Below, piece by piece: positions 59,185 to 64,000 of a DNA stretch of 64,000 bases. The notes under the pieces are model-generated. The model had not been told where the DNA came from. It made no database searches and worked only from the letters and a program-made list of their open reading frames with translations. The position numbers were made by a program, and so were the translations under genes. The stretch's first letter is position 1; every line of letters begins with the position of its first letter. Location: positions 34,709,159 to 34,773,158 of the forward strand of contig CM064653.1 of assembly GCA_032717465.1 (NCBI GenBank), given 5' to 3'. This DNA comes from Coenobita brevimanus. Its lineage: Eukaryota; Arthropoda; Malacostraca; Decapoda; Coenobitidae.

Positions 59185-61371
59185 CTCCCTCACAAACCCT
59201 TCAAAGGTTTCCTGAACTCCTGTGGTCATGGCGTGAAGGTGGTGGCAATTCAGAGCAGTGATATCTAGCAAGTGAAAGAACAGTTTTTTATACCACTTCA
59301 TCGTGGTCCTGGCACACTCTACCGTCGATATCATGGAGTCAGACTGGTCCACGAGGCGCATGTTTATATTGTAATCCATTACACACTCAGGTTTCCAAAC
59401 ACGACGCCTGCTCTCGCTATGGTAATCAACAGAATCAGTACGGTGCATCAAGGGGCGGTGAACCGTGGACAAGAGGCTTACTTCTCTGTTGTGGTTTGTT
59501 GCAAGGATGTTGTTGGCTTTGAAGAAGACAACCTCACTCCTTGCAAGTTTCCGCCCTACCTTGACCATGTGACGCCGATTTACCTTTACGGTTCCACAGA
59601 CTCCCGTTTCATGTCTGTGAAGATAACGAGCGAGAAGAGGGCTAGTGTACCAGTTGTCGAGGTAGAGAACGTGACCACGATGAAGGTAGTCTTGTATCAT
59701 CGTCTTTACCACTGCTCCCGAAAGTCCTATACTTCGATCTTCTATTATGTCTGTCTGTGCACCGGTGTACAAGACTATGTCTTGCACGTATCCAGTCCTA
59801 CAGTCACACATAACAAAGATCTTGAACCCAAAACGGTGCCTTTTGCTGGGTATATACTGTCTGAATGAAATATTGCCTCTCCACAACACGAGACTCTCGT
59901 CTATGACGAGATCTATATAGGGACAGAATGAGGATCGAAAGGTTTGCCTGAGGTGATCAAAGACCAGCCTAATTCGCCTCATTTTGTCAGTGTTGTTTGC
60001 ATTTGCAGGGTCATTAGCATCATAAAAATGGAGGCGACTTAGAATTTGTTGAAACCGATTACGGCTCATCACTTGACCAAATATGGGGGTAAACATAACA
60101 GGGTCCCTAGTCCAGTAAGCAGGAATTCTATTTTTTCTTATTATACCCATCAAAAGGACAAGGGCAAAAAATAAGAACATTTCTGGATTGGAGACAGGGT
60201 AATCATAAATCATAGAATGCCTACTCCTTGTTCCCAATCTTTCACTTTCTAGGCGCTGGGCGCTTGCAAACAGGTTTGTTTGAAAAACGATCTGATCTAC
60301 GAAGGCCTCACTGAAAAACAGGTGGAAAAAATCCAACCTGCTTGAATTACAGTGAATACCTGGTGCAATGCAGCCAGATCGCCCTTGCTCAGTGAAGGGG
60401 TGAATGCGGGGAGAAAAATCACTCCCATCCTCCCAATCCCACGACACAAATCCCTCGTCCCCATCACCGCCTTCGTCTGGGTGGGGAGGAGATCCTGGTT
60501 GGGGAGGTTGGGGAGAAGGAGTATGGAGGGCTTCCCCACTGTCACTCCTCTTCCCTCTGCCTTTACCCTTTCCCTTTCCCTTACCCTTATGGCCTTGAGG
60601 AACATTAGGGGGCTGTGGGGATGAAATTGTTGAATATTGGGGAGCAGAAGACGTGCTGGGGAATGGTTCCTCCCCACCTTCCCCGTCCACTACCACACCA
60701 CGTGCTCTTTCACGCAACCTTGCTCGACCACGTGTTAGGGGATATTGGGGAGCATAAGACGTGCTTTGGAGTGGTTCCTCCCCACCTTCCCCCTCCCTCA
60801 CAACCCCACGTGATAATGAACGCACCCGCACTGGCCCACGTGATCCACTCTGCCGCCTCACACTGCGTAGGGAGAGCAATGACTCACCCACGTCACTCTC
60901 ACTTTCCCTAATCCCAGGACTTTCCATTTCACTCCCCACTCCCTCCACTTCACTTCCTACCTCCCCAAACAGAATGCTAGGCCCATACCTGCTTAGACGA
61001 CGTGGTGTGCGCTCTGGGCCACGATGTGTAATCACCTCCCGTCCATACCACGTGGCAGCACGTCCCACGGCTCCGTCCTCGTCCTCGTCCTCGTCCTCAA
61101 CCTCGAATTCTGCTTCCAAGGCACGCTGGGGATAGGGATATGATATACCACGTGCCTTCTTTGCCTCCTGCCCCTCTCTAGCAGCACGGTAAGTCACGTA
61201 CTGCCGCTTCCTGGGTGACGGAACTTCCTCGTCACTGCTGGTGGTTTCTTCCTCCTCTGGCTGCACATAATCCTTGTCCATCTCCTCGTCATCCAGTGGG
61301 GAATCACTGTCGCCGGTAAAGGTGTCCAGGGCGACTTGAATTTCGCTCTCTGAGAGACCTCTCTTAGCCAT
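59005..61371 (-). CDS. piggyBac transposase
   Basis: A 788-codon frame from ATG 61371, starting MAKRGLSESEIQ. Residues 1-320 are low-complexity, acidic and basic, typical of large piggyBac proteins. Residues 325-720 are the DDE_Tnp_1_7-type domain. Catalytic aspartates are visible as D491 in VIDESLVLWRG, D572 in LYLDNWYTSP and D675 in MRLVDQSDSM. The enzyme excises and reinserts the element at TTAA without a footprint. The frame loses homology after about residue 727. The C-terminal cysteine-rich domain, needed in known piggyBac enzymes to bind the terminal repeats, lies just downstream in another frame (58898-59184). Otherwise there are no stops or lesions. Confidence 0.93.
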   Translation of the reverse strand: MAKRGLSESEIQVALDTFTGDSDSPLDDEEMDKDYVQPEEEETTSSDEEVPSPRKRQYVTYRAAREGQEAKKARGISYPYPQRALEAEFEVEDEDEDEDGAVGRAATWYGREVITHRGPERTPRRLSRYGPSILFGEVGSEVEGVGSEMESPGIRESESDVGESLLSLRSVRRQSGSRGPVRVRSLSRGVVREGEGGEEPLQSTSYAPQYPLTRGRARLRERARGVVVDGEGGEEPFPSTSSAPQYSTISSPQPPNVPQGHKGKGKGKGKGRGKRSDSGEALHTPSPQPPQPGSPPHPDEGGDGDEGFVSWDWEDGSDFSPRIHPFTEQGRSGCIAPGIHCNSSRLDFFHLFFSEAFVDQIVFQTNLFASAQRLESERLGTRSRHSMIYDYPVSNPEMFLFFALVLLMGIIRKNRIPAYWTRDPVMFTPIFGQVMSRNRFQQILSRLHFYDANDPANANNTDKMRRIRLVFDHLRQTFRSSFCPYIDLVIDESLVLWRGNISFRQYIPSKRHRFGFKIFVMCDCRTGYVQDIVLYTGAQTDIIEDRSIGLSGAVVKTMIQDYLHRGHVLYLDNWYTSPLLARYLHRHETGVCGTVKVNRRHMVKVGRKLARSEVVFFKANNILATNHNREVSLLSTVHRPLMHRTDSVDYHSESRRRVWKPECVMDYNINMRLVDQSDSMISTVECARTTMKWYKKLFFHLLDITALNCHHLHAMTTGVQETFEGFVRELTREILLSMLLKGPNSAPALPLLPRLPREYPAAISPLLSLPSPTDLGPSAGVTCAVIPR

Positions 61372-61624
61372 GTCTGAGCAGGACCGTGGCTATCAGGTGA
61401 GTGGACGAGTGGCGGGCTAGCGCGGGTCGCGCAGGGTCGCCGAGTGTCCCCGCCTGGTGGCAGGTAAGGGAAGGTCAGGCGAGGGTACGTACCGCAAATC
61501 AAGCGCGAAATTTGAAAATTGTTGAAATTATGCACATTGCAATTGCACGACGTACTGGTACGTCGCCGGGACTGGCAAATGCAAATCGTTGCAACGTACC
61601 CATACGTCGTCGGGACGGGGCGGG
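61372..61624 (-). promoter_or_regulatory. 5' end of the piggyBac (leader and terminal repeat)
   Basis: About 250 bp between the transposase start codon and the right terminal repeat. It must contain the promoter if the gene is autonomous. Repeated ACGTACC/GTACGT words near 61550-61610 (ACGTACTGGTACGT, CCATACGT) could be subterminal binding sites. Confidence 0.5.
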
Positions 61625-61770
61625 TTAATAACCTCCGGCATTGAACAACTCTTTACAGTACCGATGTCGGTGAGGTCGAGTTAGTGAGCTATGAAAAAAC
61701 TGTGAACAATTATGGGAAGGGAGAGAGAAACCCGTACTGTACACAGGAAAAATCATCTGATAAATTACCA

Positions 61771-61838
61771 ATATGCTGGGAATCGAACCATGGACTCTCA
61801 GGTGAGAGCCAAGCAGCATACCACTACACCACGACCAG
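61771..61838 (-). repeat. tRNA-Glu-like sequence in repeat B
   Basis: Mirror copy of 28784-28850, with minus-strand B box GGTTCGATTCC, CTC at the anticodon position and TGGTGTAGTGG as A-box-like element. Confidence 0.6.
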
Positions 61839-62044
61839 GTAAAAGTTAACTCACGTTGTCACAATCTTGTAACCAACGTCCCTCCGCCCCCACTGTGGGC
61901 ATCAAGACTTGCCGTAAGTGCTTGGGATAGATTAAAAGCATCTACTTGCCCGAGTGCCAGGGGGTTAACTCATCCTCTTGATGCCCACAGTGGGGGCGGA
62001 GGGACATTGGTTACAAGATTGTGACAACGTGAATTAACTTTTAC

Positions 62045-62110
62045 CTGGTTGTGGTGTAGTGGTATGCTGCTTGGCTCTCACCTGAGAGTCCGTGGTTCGA
62101 TTCCCAGCAT
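62045..62110 (+). repeat. tRNA-Glu-like sequence in repeat B, opposite arm
   Basis: Plus-strand counterpart with GTGGTGTAGTGGTATGC, the CTC loop and a perfect B box GGTTCGATTCC. Mirror of 28510-28575. Confidence 0.6.
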
Positions 62111-62742
62111 ATTGGTAATTTATCAGATGGGAAGGGAACAAAGGTCACTGGTATGTATACATGACTCTATGCTATGATTCCAAGCAGTCAGGGGGTCAGT
62201 TAATCTCAGATGTTTTAGCCTCTTTGGTAAATCCACAGTAACTTTGTAATTTATCCCGTGAATCATAGCGAATCATAGCATGGGTTTAGGAAGCTAAATA
62301 ACACATTGTTAGGTGCGCCAGATGATTCTCTTCACATCTTTAAGGAAATGGAAGAAATTTAATCCCTCTTTAAATACGTAGAGTGAGTTTCTTCCATTCT
62401 TCTGAAATCAATTTGTTTTTCTTAAAGATGTGAAGATAATCATCTGGCTTACCTAGCAATGTGTTATTTAGCCTTCTAAACCCATGCTATGATATTGCTA
62501 TGAGTCACAGAAAAATTGATAAAGTTACGATGTATTTACCAACTGGGTGAAAACATCTGAGATTAACCGGAAGCCTGACTGCTTGGAATTATAGCGTAGA
62601 GTCGTGTAAACATATCAGAGACCTTCGTTCCCTCCCCATAACTGTTCAGTTTTCTTTATAGCTCACACTAACATGACATCATTGACATCGGTACTGTAAA
62701 GGGTTGTTCAGTGCCGGAGGTTATTAAGGGGTTAATGGGATA

Positions 62743-62875
62743 TATGAGAGAGGGAGGTGTGAGTTGGGAGCAGGGCAGTGAAATGGCGGGAGACAGGACA
62801 ACGTGGAGGCGATTTGTTTGTGGCCACCTCAAACTGGGTTGAGGTGTCTGGCAATAGATAGATAGATAGATAGAT
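62743..62875 (+). mobile_element. LINE-A 3' end fragment at the arm boundary
   Basis: The last 115 bp of LINE-A plus a (GATA)n tail ending at about 62875. It starts exactly where right-arm homology stops. Confidence 0.85.
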
Positions 62876-63265
62876 CTCGCAGTCTACCTCTGATACCACT
62901 ACATCTCTTGTGCACCCATTTATCACAAACATCGCACAAGATGGAATTACTTCCCACGCCCTTGTGGCAAACTGCACATGGCCACTCTCCTTAGCCTTTG
63001 ACAGTACCGCCCCCAGCCCTAGGCATCATCACTTTTGTTTTATCTGCATTTACCCTTAAGCCCTTGTGCCCATACCATCTCTCCACTTCCTAAACCTTTC
63101 CTCCCCCTCCCTTTTGTTCTCTGCATTCAACACCAAGTCATCAGCATACAACATATCCCACGGTAGTCCGTATCTGAAGTCACATGAGAGGGCTTCAGGT
63201 ACCATGATAAACAATATGGGACTCAAAACTGACCCCTGATGCACACCAATGTTCATGGAAAACTA
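62876..63265 (-). pseudogene. LINE-F fragment with PHD finger part
   Basis: Minus-strand copy of the LINE-F RT palm and start of the PHD finger: NIGVHQGSVLSPILFIMVPE and LYADDLVLNAENK in 63056-63256, and CHKGVG-type residues at 62876-63010. The FADD-equivalent YADD is intact, but the copy is broken into pieces. Confidence 0.8.
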
Positions 63266-63432
63266 TCTATCGCCAGTCGCCATAATCCCGTAAGGGGTGG
63301 CCATTTGACATTGAGTTAGTTGTTTTACTGGGAGGGGCACTAACCCTCCTCCAACCCACTTGTTGACACGTAGGGAACATGTATGGTTTGGTTATATGGC
63401 TACCACCCAGCGGTGTAAATGGCTTCCTGGCT
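63266..63432 (-). mobile_element. SINE-Z copy 1 with LINE-A-like 3' end
   Basis: Minus strand. It starts with the dispersed head segment (CCAGGAAGCCATTTACACCG, GGGTGGTAGCCATATAACC) and ends with GGATTATGGCGACTGGCGAT and a short GATA tail. It replaces about 7 bp of LINE-F sequence. The 3' end resembles that of LINE-A. Confidence 0.65.
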
Positions 63433-63569
63433 CAAATCTCCATTCACGCTTACCTGGGTGCGAGCACCCACATACAGAGCCATAACCACCCTGACCAGCC
63501 ACTCCTCCAAGCCAAGCTTTCTCATTGCCCACTTTCACCACCTCTCTAGGGACTCTGTCAAAGGCCTTT
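63433..63569 (-). pseudogene. LINE-F fragment, RT fingers-palm part
   Basis: Continues the LINE-F sequence (minus strand) on the other side of SINE-Z copy 1. Positions 63477-63569 are repeated at 63703-63797. Confidence 0.8.
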
Positions 63570-63702
63570 TCTATCTATCTATCTATTGCCAGACGCCATA
63601 ATCCCGTAAGGGATGGCCATTTGACTTTGAGTTATTTGTTTTACGGGGAGGGGCACTAGCCCTCCACCAACCCACTTGCTGACACGTAGGGAGCACGACA
63701 TA
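63570..63702 (-). mobile_element. SINE-Z copy 2, 5'-truncated
   Basis: Minus strand, ending in GGCGTCTGGCAATAGATAG and a GATA tail at 63570-63588. Its body matches copy 1 (CAAGTGGGTTGG, GGGCTAGTGCCCCTCC) but lacks the head. It is flanked by the 93 bp duplication of LINE-F. Confidence 0.7.
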
Positions 63703-64000
63703 GCCATAACCACCCTAACTAGCCACTCCTCCAAGCCAAGCTTTCTCATTGCCCACTTTCACCACCTCTCTAGGGACTCTGTCAAAGGCCTTTTCCAAAT
63801 CACCAAAAACAAAATACAGATCTCTTTTCTTACCAATATATATTTCTTGAAGCTGTTGAACAATGAATATGGCATCAGTGGTCCCCCTACCTGGCATAAA
63901 CCCAAACTGCATCTCATTTATATTCATTCTTTCTCTAATCATACCTTCTAAAACTCTCTCCATTACCTTCATTATCTGATTTAAAAGCTTTATACCCCTA
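63703..64000 (-). pseudogene. LINE-F fragment running off the window
   Basis: Minus-strand frame 63715-63972 with MKVMERVLEGMIRERMNI, MQFGFMPGRGTTDAIFIVQQ and FGDLEKAFDRVPRE. Upstream of this methionine, at the window edge, it still reads like LINE-F (TATAAAGCTTTTAAATCAGATA on the minus strand), with CAG where LINE-F1 has its TAG stop. Confidence 0.82.

Larger units (their letters stand above)
57550..61624 (-). mobile_element. piggyBac transposon, 4075 bp
   Basis: Flanked by TTAA at 57546-57549 and 61625-61628. Terminal repeats: CCCGTCACGTCCCGA at the left and CCCGCCCCGTCCCGA on the minus strand at the right, 13 of 15 matching. Repeat A, at 28990-29000, has the same flanks with one TTAA and no insertion, proving the target and its duplication. 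It encodes a transposase on the minus strand. The left 1.3 kb (57550-58897) is AT-rich and non-coding. Confidence 0.95.
61625..62744 (-). repeat. Repeat B, part 2 (mirror of repeat A left side)
   Basis: Continues the mirror of repeat A after the piggyBac, from the second TTAA to 62744, where homology to the left arm (27877) ends in a TATAT word shared with the following LINE-A fragment. It contains the palindrome with tRNA-like arms at 61771-61838 and 62045-62110, and the second palindrome at about 62130-62640. Confidence 0.87.

Noticed and set aside
59272..59868. 198-codon plus-strand frame
   Set aside because: Antisense shadow of the piggyBac transposase, which has catalytic motifs on the minus strand.
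27877..62744. Inverted repeat as a pure assembly artefact
   Set aside because: The arms differ by substitutions, indels and several insertions with their own target duplications, which an assembly duplication would not create. Read-level proof is still lacking.

Overview
The window looks like repeat-dense intronic DNA of an arthropod, most likely a decapod crustacean. Reasons: TTAGG-type (arthropod telomere-like) short tracts, abundant TA and CA microsatellites, several APE-type non-LTR retrotransposon families of the kind common in crab, lobster and shrimp genomes (recognised from memory, not searched), pogo/Tigger and piggyBac transposons, and one spliced host exon (21512-21664, plus strand) that reads as part of CCDC47, an ER membrane protein gene. 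No bacterial-style genes, rRNA, intact tRNA or CRISPR were seen. Element names used below (LINE-A to G, Tigger-T, U, M, V, W, SINE-S, SINE-Z) are local labels.

Layout. 1-4.2 kb: a diverged Tigger-T remnant split at TTAA by a 1.5 kb piggyBac-like non-autonomous element, with an inverted partner to its left. 4.2-8.3 kb: a 5'-truncated LINE-A with an open 892-codon frame, an internally deleted Tigger (M1) and a short MITE (W). 8.3-21.0 kb: a broken LINE-B and four LINE-A copies or fragments. 21.0-23.6 kb: the CCDC47 exon and a head-to-head pair of tRNA-derived SINEs. 23.7-27.2 kb: Tigger U interrupted by a CR1-like LINE-C, then M2. 27.9-62.7 kb: a giant imperfect inverted repeat. 62.7-64.0 kb: a LINE-F copy broken up by SINE and LINE ends.

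The main structural result is the inverted repeat. Its arms meet at 42414/42991 across a 576 bp spacer and carry, in mirror order, an unrecognised 1.2 kb segment, LINE-C, a MITE, LINE-E, SINE-S, Tigger-T and a compound palindromic repeat (A on the left, B on the right). Disabling mutations shared by mirror copies show that already decayed elements were duplicated. Arm-specific insertions then came later: LINE-F in the left Tigger; two LINE-A pieces, two extra Tiggers and a 4.1 kb piggyBac in the right arm. Several of these can be read precisely because the other arm preserves the empty site.

Most coding potential belongs to transposable elements. The best preserved frames are the piggyBac transposase (59005-61371), the Tigger-T transposases (three copies, each with frameshifts), LINE-F (one stop codon short of a full EN-RT frame, with an embedded PHD finger), LINE-A1 and LINE-C1.
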